The translations under genes and the position numbers were made by a program. From assembly GCA_022819645.1 (NCBI GenBank), contig JAJEGU010000003.1, positions 1 to 64,000 on the forward strand: a stretch of 64,000 nt of DNA, in the 5' to 3' direction. The notes under the pieces are model-generated. The model was not told where the DNA came from. It saw only the letters and a program-made list of their open reading frames with translations, and ran no database searches. The DNA comes from Pseudomonadales bacterium. Its GTDB lineage: Bacteria > Pseudomonadota > Gammaproteobacteria > Pseudomonadales > Pseudohongiellaceae. Below are positions 17,617 to 28,620 of the stretch, piece by piece. How positions within the stretch are numbered: the stretch's first letter is position 1; the number at the start of each line of letters is the position of its first letter.

Positions 17617-17708
17617 CGCCATCTTCGTATCCCCCCGGTACCAGCGCGTATACGCCCGCTGCCGGACCAGAGTCACAAGCGCATGCCGGCAACTGGCTTG
17701 GCGGCGAC

Positions 17709-17788
17709 GGTCGGCCAGGGGCGCGACGATAGCGAATTTTCGCTTTCGCGAATTCCTGCGGCGCAGGCTCCTACGGCGCAGGCTCCTG
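17709..17788. repeat. Palindromic element, half copy 4 with duplicated terminal repeat
   Basis: Only the right half of orientation A is present (GGCCAGGGGCGCGACGATAG onward). The end CGGCGCAGGCTCCT occurs twice (17759-17772 and 17774-17787). It lies between convergent genes and supplies the stop codon of the FemAB-like gene. Confidence 0.85.
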
Positions 17789-18907
17789 GATGTCTCGATA
17801 AGGCAGCAGCGAGCGCGCCGCCCGCTGGTAGGCTTCGATATGGTCCCGCTCCCGGGCCACGAACTGGCCCACGGCGCGGTGGAATTCCGGGTTGGCGAGC
17901 CAGTGGGCCGAACTTGTGGTCACCGGCTCGAATCCCCGCTGGATCTTGTGTTCGCCCTGGGCGCCCGAGTCGAAGCGTTGCAGGCCGTTGGCGATGGCGT
18001 AATCGAGCCCCTGGTAGTAGCAAGTCTCAAAATGCAGGTGTTCGCGCTCCTCCCGGCAGCCCCAGTAGCGCCCGAACAGGGTCTCGTCATTGCGGAAGAA
18101 CAGCGCGGCGGCGATATCTTGCCCGCCATGGGACGCATTGATCAGCAAGAGTTGCTCGGGCATGGAGGCGGCGATGCGGTGAAAGAACTCCAGGCTGAGA
18201 TAGCCCTGCATTCCCCTTTGCAGATAGGTGTTCTGATAGAACAGGTAAAAGTCCGCCCATTGCGCTTCGCTGATTTCCGGCCCTTCGGTGACGCGAAAGC
18301 CGATGTCCTGCTCGCCCACGCGGCGGCGCTCCTTGCGCAGGGTCTTGCGTTTGCGCGAAACCAGGCCCGCGAGAAAGTCATCGAAGCTGTGGTAATCGCG
18401 ATTGCGCCACTGGAACTGGGCGCCCCGGCGGATATGCAGATTCTGCTGGCGTAACAGCCGGGCCTCTTCCCCGGTGGGAAACAGCACATGCCAGGAAGAT
18501 GCGCCATCGCGCTCGGCGCGGCGCCGGATCTGCTCCACCACCAGCGGCAAATGGCTGCCGGCCACGCCGAACAGGCGCTGGCCGGTGGATGGCGTGAAGG
18601 GCGCACTGGTGACGAATTTGGGGTAGTAGGGAAGGCCGTGCTGCTGGTAGGCGTTGGCCCAGGACCAGTCGAACACATATTCGCCCCAGCTATGGGTCTT
18701 GCTGTACAGCGGCACAATGCCGCGGCAGGCGCCGCCCTGATGCAGGACAAGATGCCGCGGCAGCCAGCCGCTGTCAGGGCCTGTGCAGCCCGTGCTTTCC
18801 AGCGCGTGGAGGAACTCGTAGCGCATGAAGGGATTGCGGGTTCCGGTGAGCGCATTCCAGTCCCGCTGCCCGATTTCGGCGATGGAATCGACAAACCTTG
18901 CTTTCAC
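17771..18907 (-). CDS. FemAB-like GNAT acyltransferase (DUF482 / peptidogalycan family)
   Basis: 378 residues from a GTG at 18907 (VKARFVDSIAEIGQRDW). Family blocks: NPFMRYEFLHALESTG, HLVLHQGGACRGIVPLYSKT, FDWSWANAYQQHG, YYPKFVTSAPFTP, and near the end ARGFEP-type region seen here as IQRGFEPVTTSSAHWL. Such proteins are assigned to the GNAT fold and may transfer an acyl or aminoacyl group; the substrate is unknown. The frame continues open upstream through a 167-bp palindromic element to 19051, but that part is translated repeat, so I start after it. The C-terminus (DIQEPAP, stop) is encoded by another repeat fragment. Confidence 0.85.
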   Translation of the reverse strand: MKARFVDSIAEIGQRDWNALTGTRNPFMRYEFLHALESTGCTGPDSGWLPRHLVLHQGGACRGIVPLYSKTHSWGEYVFDWSWANAYQQHGLPYYPKFVTSAPFTPSTGQRLFGVAGSHLPLVVEQIRRRAERDGASSWHVLFPTGEEARLLRQQNLHIRRGAQFQWRNRDYHSFDDFLAGLVSRKRKTLRKERRRVGEQDIGFRVTEGPEISEAQWADFYLFYQNTYLQRGMQGYLSLEFFHRIAASMPEQLLLINASHGGQDIAAALFFRNDETLFGRYWGCREEREHLHFETCYYQGLDYAIANGLQRFDSGAQGEHKIQRGFEPVTTSSAHWLANPEFHRAVGQFVARERDHIEAYQRAARSLLPYRDIQEPAP

Positions 18908-18952
18908 TGGATGGATTTCCGGCGCCGGTTCATTTTTCGGCAGCGCCCGGGC

Positions 18953-19119
18953 CTGGGAGCCTGCGCCGCAGGAATTCACGGCTGCAAATTCGCTCTCATC
19001 CACGCCCCTGGCCCCTCGATTTCGTTGAATATTCACCAATATTCGCCTCAACCGATCAGCCAGGGGCGCGGCGATAGCGTATTTTCGCTTTCGCGAATTC
19101 CTGCGGCGCAGGCTCCGAG
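18953..19119. repeat. 167-bp palindromic element, copy 5 (orientation A)
   Basis: Near-complete copy. Left end CTGGGAGCCTGCGCCGCAGG, right end CCTGCGGCGCAGGCTCCGAG. CCGCAGG is matched by CCTGCGG, where copies 2 and 6 have CCGTAGG with CCTACGG. It sits in the divergent space between the FemAB-like gene and hexR, occupying most of that region, so both promoters lie in or beside it. Confidence 0.92.
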
Positions 19120-19218
19120 CCTCCGGTCATGATGTCGTTTCCCTGGAACGAATGCGGCGGAATGCGGCTTGCAGTAGCATTGTACCGATTCTCAGCGTCC
19201 GGCCCAGTGTGCTACCCC

Positions 19219-20085
19219 ATGGAATCTCCCAACCTGATCCGGCGCATTGCCGATTCCCGGCGGCAACTGCGCAAATCCGAAGCCAAGGTCGCCAACTATG
19301 TGCTTGCCCACGTCAATGAAGTGATCGGCATGCGGGTGGTGGACCTTGCCGAGCAGGTCGGAGTGAGCGACCCGACGGTCATTCGCTTCTGCCGCGCGGT
19401 GGGCTGCAAGGGCTTTCAGGCTTTCAAGCTTCAGCTCGCCCAGCAGGCGGGGCTTGGCGATGTCTACACCCAGTTCGCAGTGGACGACAAGGACACGGTG
19501 CGGGATATCCGCAACAAGGTTTTCGACAGCACCGTGGGTTCGCTGCTCGGGGTGCGGGACGAGCTTGACCCGGCGGCGCTCGAGCGGGCCATTGACGCGA
19601 TCATCCGCGCCCGGCGGGTGGAATTCTATGGCTTCGGCGCTTCCGGCTCGGTGGCGGCGGATGCCCAGCACAAGTTCTTCCGCCTGCAACTCGTCACCGC
19701 AGCCTATACCGACCCGCACATCCAGCATATGTCGGCGATTTCCCTCGATTCCCGGGATGTGGTGATTGCGATATCCCAGTCAGGCCAGACCCGGGCCCTG
19801 CTCGACAGCGTCCGGCTCGCCATGGAAGCCGGCGCCACGGTGATCGGTCTCGCGCCGAACAACACTCCCTTGAGCGATATCTGCAGCATCCCCATCCACG
19901 TCAACGTGCGCGAGGAGTACCAGGATTTCGCCCCGGTTTCTTCGCGCATCGCCCATCTGGCCGTCATCGATGCCCTGGGCGCCGGCGTCGCGGTGCACCG
20001 CAAGCCCCTGCTCAACGATCACCTCAAGCGCCTCGAAAGAAGCCAGCGCGCCCTGCGCACGGGAACGCGCAGGGGTAGCCAGTAG
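19219..20085 (+). CDS. hexR: RpiR/MurR-family transcriptional regulator, probable HexR
   Basis: 288 residues. N-terminal helix-turn-helix (VVDLAEQVGVSDPTVIRFCR) followed by an SIS sugar-phosphate-binding domain (FYGFGASGSVAADAQHKFFR, then VIAISQSGQTRALLDSVRLA). The overall sequence and length match HexR, which represses Entner-Doudoroff and related central-carbon genes and responds to keto-deoxy-phosphogluconate. The ATG at 19219 (MESPNLIRRIADSRRQL) matches family starts. Its usual neighbours zwf and edd are absent; the targets may include gapA in this window, but I see no operator that proves it. Confidence 0.88.
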   Translation: MESPNLIRRIADSRRQLRKSEAKVANYVLAHVNEVIGMRVVDLAEQVGVSDPTVIRFCRAVGCKGFQAFKLQLAQQAGLGDVYTQFAVDDKDTVRDIRNKVFDSTVGSLLGVRDELDPAALERAIDAIIRARRVEFYGFGASGSVAADAQHKFFRLQLVTAAYTDPHIQHMSAISLDSRDVVIAISQSGQTRALLDSVRLAMEAGATVIGLAPNNTPLSDICSIPIHVNVREEYQDFAPVSSRIAHLAVIDALGAGVAVHRKPLLNDHLKRLERSQRALRTGTRRGSQ

Positions 20086-20087
20086 CT

Positions 20088-20222
20088 TGCGATTGCTCAG
20101 AATTGTACGCGGAGCTGCAGGAATCCCTGGTTGCTCGGCCTGCTTCGGGTAGCGTCATACAGGGAACCGGCGGCTTGCGAAAGATTCGGTGAAGATACAG
20201 GGGAAGGGGGAAGAGCGGCCCG
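20088..20222 (+). pseudogene. Fragment of RelE/ParE-type toxin with in-frame TGA
   Basis: In one frame 20100-20189 reads ELYAELQESLVARPASGSVI then QGTGGLRKIR, followed by TGA at 20190 and then RYRGRGKSG. The GTGGLRK-R-(W) and GKSG blocks are the middle of RelE/HigB-like toxins paired with NadS-type antitoxins. The TGA stands where the family usually has Trp (TGG to TGA). The N-terminal third and everything after GKSG are missing, and the antitoxin remnant begins at once. Function is certainly lost. Confidence 0.65.
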
Positions 20223-20223
20223 T

Positions 20224-20418
20224 ATGGTGCGGGAGAAGACTGGCCTCAGCCAGAATCAGTTCGCGACCCTGATCGGAGTGAGCAAACGCACCCTGGAAAA
20301 CTGGGAACAGGGCCGCAGGCAACCAACCGGTCCGGCCCGCGCCTTGCTGAGAATCCTGGATGCGGACCCGGCGCATGCCGTGCGGGCCTTGCAGCTTCAG
20401 GCCCCTACTCCACCGTAA
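20224..20418 (+). pseudogene. Truncated NadS/HigA-like XRE antitoxin remnant
   Basis: 64 residues: MVREKTGLSQNQFATLIGVS then KRTLENWEQGRRQPTGPARA, the helix-turn-helix and conserved tail of NadS-type antitoxins, ending in ILDADPAHAVRALQ. The usual N-terminal 30 or so residues are missing, because a deletion joins it to the toxin fragment upstream. It might still be translated from the ATG at 20224, with a GGGAAG-like sequence upstream, and could bind DNA. Its 3' end overlaps the convergent glmS gene by 14 bp. No intact toxin is present. Confidence 0.6.
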
Positions 20419-22243
20419 CCGATTTGGCCAGGTTGCGGGGGTGGTCTATGTCGGTGCCCTTGATTACGGCGACGTGGTAGGCGAGCAGTTGCAGGGGGAT
20501 GGTGAAGAGGATGGGGTCGAGGACTTCGGGGCAGCCGGGGAGTTTGATGACCTTGTGGTTGCGGTCGTTTTCGAGGCCGATGCTTTCGTCGGCGAATACG
20601 TAGAGCTTGCCGCCCCTGGCGCTGACCTCGGAGAGGTTGGAGCGCAGTTTGTCTAGCAGGTCGTTGTTGGGGGCGACGACGATGACGGGCATGTCGCTGT
20701 CCACGAGGGCGAGGGGGCCGTGCTTGAGCTCGCCGGCGGGATAGGCTTCGGCGTGGATGTAGGAAATTTCCTTGAGCTTGAGGGCGCCTTCCTTGGCCAC
20801 CGGATATTGTATGCCACGACCGAGGTAGAGGCTGTGGTGCTTGTCCGAAAACTGCCTGGACAGCTTGCGGATCTGCCGGTCGAGGCCGAGGGTCTTTTCC
20901 ACCAGCGCGGGAAGGCGGTTCATGTCGCGCACGAGCCGGGCCTCGTCCTCACTGCTCAAGCCATTCCGCCGGCCGAGTACGATGGCGAGGACAAGCAGCA
21001 GGGTCAACTGGGTGGTGAAGGCCTTGGTGGAAGCGACGCCGATTTCCTGGCCCGCCATGGTAAGCACGCAGAAATCGGATTCACGCACCAGCGAGCTGGT
21101 GGCCACATTGCAGATGGCCAGGGTGGCGGTATGCTCAAGACCATTGGCGTAGCGCAGGGCCGCCAGGGTGTCCGCGGTTTCGCCGGACTGGGATACCGCA
21201 ACGAACAGCGTACCCGGCTGGACGATGATGTCGCGGTAGCGGTAATCGCTGGCGATATCGATCTGACAGGGCATCCTCGCGATGGATTCGAGCCAGTACT
21301 TGGCGACGAGTCCGGCATGAAAGCTGGTGCCGCAGGCCACGATCTGCACTTGCCGCACCTGGTCGAAAATCTCCCCGGCGTCGACGCCAAAAGCCTCTTC
21401 CAGCGCCCGCTCCCCGCTGACTCGGCCCGACAGGGTGTCGCGAATCGCCCGGGGTTGCTCGAAAATCTCTTTCTGCATGAAATGCTGGTAACTGCCCTTG
21501 TCCATGTCCGAAACCTTGCCTGACAAGGTGGCGATTTCCCGCTCAATTTCCCGGCCCTGGTTGACGATCCGGATCGAGTCGCTGGTCAGTTCCGCGAGGT
21601 CGCCGTCCTCGAGATAGAGGAAGCGGTCGGTCACCTGGCCAAGAGCCGGGGTGTCGGAGGCAACGAAGTTTTCGCCGATACCGGCGCCCACTACCAGTGA
21701 CATGCCGTTGCGGGCGGCTACGATCCGGTCCGGCTGCCGCCGGTCGATGACGCACAGGCCATAGGCGCCCCGGAGTTTCCCGAGCGCACGGGAAACCGCA
21801 TCGAGCAGGCTCGCGCCCTCGTCCCCGGACAGCTCCTGGTGGATCAGATGGGCGATGACTTCGGTATCGGTATCCGTCGTAAACTCATAGCCTTTGCTGC
21901 GCAGTTGCCGGCGCAGCTCCTCGTGATTTTCGATGATGCCATTGTGAACCAGCGACAGGCGTCCGCCGGATTCATGGGGGTGGGCATTGGCGCGGGTGAT
22001 CTTGCCGTGGGTCGCCCAGCGGGTATGGGCAATGCCGAGCCTCCCCGAGGCGCCTTCATCGCTTGCCGCCGCGGCCAGCCTGGCCACCTTGCCCACGGTC
22101 TTGATGGTGACAATTTCCCCATCGGGGCCATCGATCAGCGACATGCCGGCGGAATCGTAGCCGCGGTATTCGAGCCGCTTCAGCCCTTCCAGCAGGATAT
22201 CGGCCACATTCCGCCGGGCGATGGCGCCGACTATGCCGCACAT
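20405..22243 (-). CDS. glmS: Glutamine-fructose-6-phosphate aminotransferase (isomerising)
   Basis: 612 residues, the usual length. It makes glucosamine 6-phosphate for peptidoglycan and LPS. The N-terminal glutaminase begins MCGIVGAIARR, with Cys2 as nucleophile after Met removal, and carries RWATHG, HNGIIENHEELR and other class-II amidotransferase blocks. Two SIS domains follow (VACGTSFHAGLVAKYWLE; LYLGRGIQYPVAKEGALK). The C-terminus LAKSVTVE is identical to that of E. coli as I recall it. It follows glmU after 7 bp at the end of the ATP synthase cluster. Confidence 0.98.
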   Translation of the reverse strand: MCGIVGAIARRNVADILLEGLKRLEYRGYDSAGMSLIDGPDGEIVTIKTVGKVARLAAAASDEGASGRLGIAHTRWATHGKITRANAHPHESGGRLSLVHNGIIENHEELRRQLRSKGYEFTTDTDTEVIAHLIHQELSGDEGASLLDAVSRALGKLRGAYGLCVIDRRQPDRIVAARNGMSLVVGAGIGENFVASDTPALGQVTDRFLYLEDGDLAELTSDSIRIVNQGREIEREIATLSGKVSDMDKGSYQHFMQKEIFEQPRAIRDTLSGRVSGERALEEAFGVDAGEIFDQVRQVQIVACGTSFHAGLVAKYWLESIARMPCQIDIASDYRYRDIIVQPGTLFVAVSQSGETADTLAALRYANGLEHTATLAICNVATSSLVRESDFCVLTMAGQEIGVASTKAFTTQLTLLLVLAIVLGRRNGLSSEDEARLVRDMNRLPALVEKTLGLDRQIRKLSRQFSDKHHSLYLGRGIQYPVAKEGALKLKEISYIHAEAYPAGELKHGPLALVDSDMPVIVVAPNNDLLDKLRSNLSEVSARGGKLYVFADESIGLENDRNHKVIKLPGCPEVLDPILFTIPLQLLAYHVAVIKGTDIDHPRNLAKSVTVE

Positions 22244-22250
22244 GGCGCAA

Positions 22251-23618
22251 TCACCGCTTGCCCGGGCGTCTCCAGCGCGAGATATTGCGCTGGCGCGAGC
22301 GGCCCACGGCGAGATGGCCAGCGGGAACCTCGCTGTTGACGGTTGAACCTGCGGCAACGTAGCTATTGTCGTGCAGGCGCAACGGCGCAACGAGCACGCT
22401 GTTGGAGCCGACGAAGACGTTATTGCCGATCATGGTGCGGTGTTTCCGCTCGCCATCGTAGTTGCAGACGATGACCCCGGCGCCGATGTTGGCGTTCTCG
22501 CCGATTTCCACGTCTCCCAGATAGCATAGGTGATTGGCTTTTGTGCCATTGCCGAGGCGGGCCTTCTTGGTTTCGACGAAATTGCCGATTTTCACGCCGT
22601 CGCCGAGTTCGGTTCCCGGCCGCAGGCGCGCCATGGGGCCGATGCTGCAATCGGCGCCGATCACCGCATCTTCGACGCAGGTGCCGGCAAGCAGCCTGGC
22701 GCCGGCGCCGATCTCCGCGTTCTTGACCACGCAGTTGGGGCCGATGCTTACCCCATCCCCGAGGCTGACCTTGCCCTCGAAGATCACGTTGACATCGATT
22801 TCCACGTCCTTGCCCGCCACGACCTCACCGCGCACGTCGACCCGGGCCGGATCAAGCAGCCGCACACCGACCGCCAGCAACTGTTCCGCCTTGCCCATCT
22901 GGTACCGCCTTTCAAGCGACGCGAGTTGCGCCGGGTCGTTCACTCCCCGCACTTCCCCGCTGTCTTCAATGGTCACCGCGCGCAGGGGCATGCCTTCGGC
23001 CCGGGCCATGGCGACCACATCGGTCAGATAGTATTCGCCCTGGGCATTGTCCCGGTCGAGCCGGCCCAACCAGCTGCGCAATCGCGCGACGGGTAGCAGC
23101 ATTATGCCACTGTTGACTTCGCTGATGCGCCGTTCGGCTTCGCTGGCGTCGCGCTCTTCCACAATGGCTTCAATGGCGCCGTCGGGACCGCGCAGGACGC
23201 GGCCGAGGCCCTGGGGATTGGGCGTTTCCAGCGTCAGCAAGACCAGCGAACCGGTGTCGGCAATCGCCAGCATCCGCTTCAGGGTGGCGCGGCGCACCAG
23301 GGGCACATCGCCGTAGAGCACAAGCACCAGATCCGCGGAAATCCCCGGCATGGCCTGCTGTACCGCATGGCCGGTGCCGAGTTGCCGCTCCTGCGGCACC
23401 CAGTTCACCGCCGGAAACCCGGAAAAGTGAAAACTGCGCCTGACCTGCCCGGCGCCGTGGCCAATCACGGCGTGGATGCCGCGGTGGTCGAGGCTTGCCG
23501 CGGTTTCGAATACGTGGGAAAGCAGGGGCCGGCCGCCGAGGGGGTGCAGCGCCTTGGGAAGGTCGCTGCGCATCCGGCTTCCCTTGCCTGCCGCCAGAAT
23601 GATGATTTCAAGCTTCAT
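22251..23618 (-). CDS. glmU: Bifunctional UDP-GlcNAc pyrophosphorylase / GlcN-1-P acetyltransferase
   Basis: 455 residues. The N-terminal uridylyltransferase domain starts EIIILAAGKGSRMRSDLPKA, and LVLYGDVPLV supplies the metal Asp. The C-terminal half is a left-handed beta helix of hexapeptide repeats (for example NCVVKNAEIGAGARLLAGT) with the acetyltransferase site near FVETKKARLGNGTKANHLCY. It makes UDP-GlcNAc for peptidoglycan and lipid A. It lies 30 bp behind atpC, the usual gammaproteobacterial order. Confidence 0.98.
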   Translation of the reverse strand: MKLEIIILAAGKGSRMRSDLPKALHPLGGRPLLSHVFETAASLDHRGIHAVIGHGAGQVRRSFHFSGFPAVNWVPQERQLGTGHAVQQAMPGISADLVLVLYGDVPLVRRATLKRMLAIADTGSLVLLTLETPNPQGLGRVLRGPDGAIEAIVEERDASEAERRISEVNSGIMLLPVARLRSWLGRLDRDNAQGEYYLTDVVAMARAEGMPLRAVTIEDSGEVRGVNDPAQLASLERRYQMGKAEQLLAVGVRLLDPARVDVRGEVVAGKDVEIDVNVIFEGKVSLGDGVSIGPNCVVKNAEIGAGARLLAGTCVEDAVIGADCSIGPMARLRPGTELGDGVKIGNFVETKKARLGNGTKANHLCYLGDVEIGENANIGAGVIVCNYDGERKHRTMIGNNVFVGSNSVLVAPLRLHDNSYVAAGSTVNSEVPAGHLAVGRSRQRNISRWRRPGKR

Positions 23619-23648
23619 TCCGGCGTTTGCCCCCTGTTGGCGCGCGGC

Positions 23649-24071
23649 TCAGGAACGTTCTTTTCGCAACTGTCGCAGGGCCCGAAGCTGGGCGGCGGCC
23701 TCGGCAAGCTGGACGGCGGCGGTGGAATACTCGAACTCGGCGCCCTGGTTGGCAATGGCCCGTTCGGCGTCCTCAAGTGCCTTGCGGGCCGCCGCTTCAT
23801 CCACATCGTGGGCCCGGGCGGCGGTGTCGGCAAGCAGGGTGACATTTTTCGGCTGCACTTCGAGAAAGCCGCCGGAAACATAGAACACCTCTTCCGAGCC
23901 GTCGGGCAGGTCGAGCCGCACCGGCCCCGGCAGCAAATCGGTCAGCAGCGGCGCGTGCCCCGGCGCAATGCCGAGCTCGCCCATATTGCCTGCCGCCACC
24001 ATGAAGACCACCTCGCCGGAGAAAATACTCTTCTCCGCGCTGACGATGTCGCATTGAATGGTCCTGGCCAT
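23649..24071 (-). CDS. atpC: ATP synthase F1 epsilon subunit
   Basis: 140 residues. N-terminal beta sandwich ([60 protein letters not shown]) and a C-terminal two-helix region (from [20 protein letters not shown]) that can inhibit the enzyme. Central stalk component. It follows atpD after 17 bp. Confidence 0.97.
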   Translation of the reverse strand: MARTIQCDIVSAEKSIFSGEVVFMVAAGNMGELGIAPGHAPLLTDLLPGPVRLDLPDGSEEVFYVSGGFLEVQPKNVTLLADTAARAHDVDEAAARKALEDAERAIANQGAEFEYSTAAVQLAEAAAQLRALRQLRKERS

Positions 24072-24088
24072 GATCGCTTCCCGCCCGC

Positions 24089-25513
<1,425 letters not shown>

Positions 25514-25576
25514 TCAAATTCTGTTGTTTCTTCATGCGCGAGGCCTGCCCCGCACTTGTCCCGCATACTTTCCTTG

Positions 25577-26437
25577 CTAGACCGCCGCCGCGCCGGCGGC
25601 GATTTCCGACAACTCCTGGGTAATCGCCGCCTGACGCTCCTTGTTGTAATCAAGCTCGAGCTCGTCGATCAGATCGCCGGCGTTGTCCGAGGCGCTCTTC
25701 ATGGCGATCATCCGCGCCGCCTGCTCGCAGGCGATATTCTCCACCACCGCCTGGTACACCTGGGACTCGATGTAGCGCAGCAGCAGCCCGTCGAGCAGTT
25801 CCCTGGCGTCGGGCTCATAGAGATAATCCCAATGGTGCCCGAGATAGTCGTCCTCCGACGGTAGCAGGGGCAATAGCTGCGCCACCACCGGGCGGTGCAC
25901 CATGGTGTTGACGAATTCGTTGCTGATGATGAACAGCCGGTCGATCTCGCCATTGTCGAACTTGTCGAGGGCGATCTTGACCGCGCCGATCACATCGGCC
26001 ACCTCGGGCTGGTCCCCAAGCTGGCGCACCGCGGCCACCACGTTGCCGCCGTACTTGTTGAAGAATGTCGCCGCCCGGGCGCCAATGGTGCAGACATCGA
26101 TCCCGATATTCCGCTCGTGCCATTCCCGCATCGAAGCAATGGTGGACTTGAAGGCATTGATATTGAGCCCGCCGCAAAGGCCGCGGTCGGTGGAAACAAT
26201 GATGTAGGCGACCCGGCGCACTTCCCGGTTTTCGAAATAGCCGTGACGGTATTCCGAGGACGAGGTCGCGATATGCCCGATCATTTCCCGGATATGGGTG
26301 GCGTAGGGTTTGCCGAGGCGCATGCGTTCCTGGGCCTTCCGCATCTTGCTCGCGGAAACCATTTCCATCGCCTTGGTGATCTTCTGCGTGTTCCTGATGC
26401 TCGAGATCTTGTTGCGTATTTCCTTGCCTCGGGCCAT
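25577..26437 (-). CDS. atpG: ATP synthase F1 gamma subunit
   Basis: 286 residues. Rotor shaft. The N-terminal helix begins [35 protein letters not shown] is the conserved middle block, and the C-terminal helix ends [20 protein letters not shown] onward. The frame extends upstream to 26554 through a CGCCCG tandem repeat and the end of atpA, but the ATG at 26437 is the family start. Confidence 0.98.
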   Translation of the reverse strand: MARGKEIRNKISSIRNTQKITKAMEMVSASKMRKAQERMRLGKPYATHIREMIGHIATSSSEYRHGYFENREVRRVAYIIVSTDRGLCGGLNINAFKSTIASMREWHERNIGIDVCTIGARAATFFNKYGGNVVAAVRQLGDQPEVADVIGAVKIALDKFDNGEIDRLFIISNEFVNTMVHRPVVAQLLPLLPSEDDYLGHHWDYLYEPDARELLDGLLLRYIESQVYQAVVENIACEQAARMIAMKSASDNAGDLIDELELDYNKERQAAITQELSEIAAGAAAV

Positions 26438-26462
26438 TGCCTGAAATGCCTCTTGTGATTGT

Positions 26463-26488
26463 CGCCCGCGCCCGCGCCCGCGCCCGCG
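26463..26488. repeat. CGCCCG hexanucleotide tandem repeat (four units)
   Basis: CGCCCG repeated four times plus CG lies in the 52-bp gap between the atpA stop codon and the atpG start, ending one base before the atpA stop codon. Such a repeat may vary in length between isolates. Confidence 0.85.
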
Positions 26489-26489
26489 A

Positions 26490-28034
26490 CTACCAGGTCT
26501 GGGTGGCCTTGAACCGCTCGATGGCCGACTTGAAACCGCCTTCGATTTCCGCATCGAAATCGCCGGTGGCGTTGATCCGGGAGAGCAGCTCCCCGTGTTC
26601 GCTGTTCATCCAGGAAAGCAGGGCGCTTTCGAAATCAAGCACCTTGTTCAGTGGCACATCGCGCAGATAGCCCTCATTGGCGGCATAAAGCGAAACCGCC
26701 ATTTCCGCAATGGAAAGGGGCGCATACTGCTTTTGCTTCATGAGTTCGGTGACCCGCTGGCCGTGTTCGAGCCGCGCGCGGGTGTCGTCGTCGAGGTCGG
26801 AAGCGAAAGCCGCGAAGGCCGCGAGTTCCCGGTACTGGGCAAGAGAGATGCGGATGCCGCCGCCCAGCTTCTTGATGATCTTTGTCTGGGCCGCGCCGCC
26901 CACCCGGGAGACTGAAATGCCCGGGTTCATGGCGGGCCGGATGCCGGAGTTGAACAGGTCGGTTTCGAGGAAGATCTGGCCGTCGGTAATCGAGATCACA
27001 TTGGTGGGAACGAAGGCGGAGATGTCCCCGGCCTGGGTCTCGATAATCGGCAGGGCGGTGAGCGAGCCGGTGGCGCCGGTCACTTCGCCCCCGGTGAACT
27101 TTTCCACATACTCGGCATTGACCCGGGAGGCCCGTTCCAGCAGCCGGGAATGGAGGTAGAACACGTCACCGGGATAGGCTTCCCGTCCCGGAGGCCGGCG
27201 CAGCAGCAGGGAAATCTGGCGATAGGCCCAGGCCTGCTTGGTGAGGTCGTCGTAGATGATCAGGGCGTCCTGGCCACGGTCGCGATAATACTCGCCCATG
27301 GTGCAGCCGGAGTAGGGCGCTATGAATTGCATGGCCGCCGGGTCCGAAGCGCTGGCGGAAACCACCACGGTGTACTCCATGGCGCCGTGTTCCTCGAGCT
27401 TTTGCACCACATTGGCGATGGAAGAGGCTTTCTGTCCCACCGCCACATAGACGCATTTCAGGTCCTTGCCCTTCTGGTTGATGATGGTGTCGATGGCGAT
27501 GGCGGTCTTGCCCACTTCCCGGTCGCCGATGATGAGTTCCCGCTGGCCGCGGCCAATGGGGGTCATCGAGTCGATGGACTTCAGGCCGGTCTGCACCGGC
27601 TGACCCACGGATTGCCGGGCGATTACCCCGGGGGCGACTTTCTCGATGGCGTCGGTAAGGCTGGCGCCGATGGGGCCCTTGCCATCCACCGGTCGGCCGA
27701 GGGCGTCCACCACCCTGCCTTCGAGTTCCGGCCCCACGGGCACTTCGAGAATGCGTCCGGTGCAGCGGCAGCTCTGGCCTTCCTTGAGGTCGAGATAGTC
27801 GCCGAGCACCACGGCGCCGACGGAGTCGCGCTCGAGATTGAGCGCCATGCCATAGATGCCGCCTTCGAATTCGATCATCTCGCCGTACATGACCTCGGTC
27901 AGGCCATGAATGCGGATGATGCCGTCCATGACGCTGACGATCGTGCCTTCGTTGCGGGCCTGTACCGAAGTATCCAGGCTCTCGATTCGCTGCTGGATGA
28001 TTTCACTGATTTCCGCGGGATTCAGTTGTTGCAT
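26490..28034 (-). CDS. atpA: ATP synthase F1 alpha subunit
   Basis: 514 residues. Non-catalytic nucleotide-binding subunit. Blocks: [18 protein letters not shown] at the N-terminus, Walker [41 protein letters not shown], and the alpha signature [19 protein letters not shown]. Length and order are normal. Confidence 0.99.
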   Translation of the reverse strand: MQQLNPAEISEIIQQRIESLDTSVQARNEGTIVSVMDGIIRIHGLTEVMYGEMIEFEGGIYGMALNLERDSVGAVVLGDYLDLKEGQSCRCTGRILEVPVGPELEGRVVDALGRPVDGKGPIGASLTDAIEKVAPGVIARQSVGQPVQTGLKSIDSMTPIGRGQRELIIGDREVGKTAIAIDTIINQKGKDLKCVYVAVGQKASSIANVVQKLEEHGAMEYTVVVSASASDPAAMQFIAPYSGCTMGEYYRDRGQDALIIYDDLTKQAWAYRQISLLLRRPPGREAYPGDVFYLHSRLLERASRVNAEYVEKFTGGEVTGATGSLTALPIIETQAGDISAFVPTNVISITDGQIFLETDLFNSGIRPAMNPGISVSRVGGAAQTKIIKKLGGGIRISLAQYRELAAFAAFASDLDDDTRARLEHGQRVTELMKQKQYAPLSIAEMAVSLYAANEGYLRDVPLNKVLDFESALLSWMNSEHGELLSRINATGDFDAEIEGGFKSAIERFKATQTW

Positions 28035-28074
28035 GTGGGTTTCCTGGTTACTGATCTCTTCAACTGATGTGTTT

Positions 28075-28611
28075 TCAGGTGTGCATGGTTTCGGCGAGCT
28101 TGTCGAGCTTGCCCCGGATGGAATTGTCGATGACCTGGTCGCCGGCCCGGATGATGGCGCCTCCGATCAAGGCGGGACCGACGCTGGCGCGCAGCCTGAT
28201 TTCGCGTTCCAGCCGGCTCTTGAGGGCCTGCTCCAGCGCGGTCGAAACCTCTTCGCTGACCGGAAAGGCGGTGACGAATTCCACGTCCACCGATCTTTCC
28301 TGGCTGGCCTTGAGTTGGTCGAACAGGCTGCGGATTTGCGGCAGCAGCGTCAGGCGCTTGTTCTCCGCGAGCAGGCTTACCAGATTCCGGGCCTGTTCGC
28401 TGATCTCCTCGCCACAAAGGCCGCTGAACAGCGCGGCGGTTTCCCGCCAGGAGCGGCCGGGGTCGGTCAGGGCGGCGTGCACCGCGGCCTGGCCGCTTAC
28501 CGCCGCCGCCACGCCAAGCATGCGCGACCATTCCGCGAGCGCACCGGAGCCGAGGGCAACCTGAAATGCCGCCCGAGCGTAGGGCCTCGCCAGAGTAATG
28601 GGATCCGCCAT
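28075..28611 (-). CDS. atpH: ATP synthase F1 delta subunit
   Basis: 178 residues. It links the peripheral stalk to the F1 head. N-terminus [17 protein letters not shown] and C-terminal [20 protein letters not shown] then [13 protein letters not shown] are the standard signature. Sits between atpF and atpA. Confidence 0.96.
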   Translation of the reverse strand: MADPITLARPYARAAFQVALGSGALAEWSRMLGVAAAVSGQAAVHAALTDPGRSWRETAALFSGLCGEEISEQARNLVSLLAENKRLTLLPQIRSLFDQLKASQERSVDVEFVTAFPVSEEVSTALEQALKSRLEREIRLRASVGPALIGGAIIRAGDQVIDNSIRGKLDKLAETMHT

Positions 28612-28620
28612 GCCTGGGCC

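Noticed and set aside
22244..22300. A glmS ribozyme or riboswitch upstream of glmS
   Set aside because: Only 7 bp separate glmU and glmS, so no space exists for a ribozyme.
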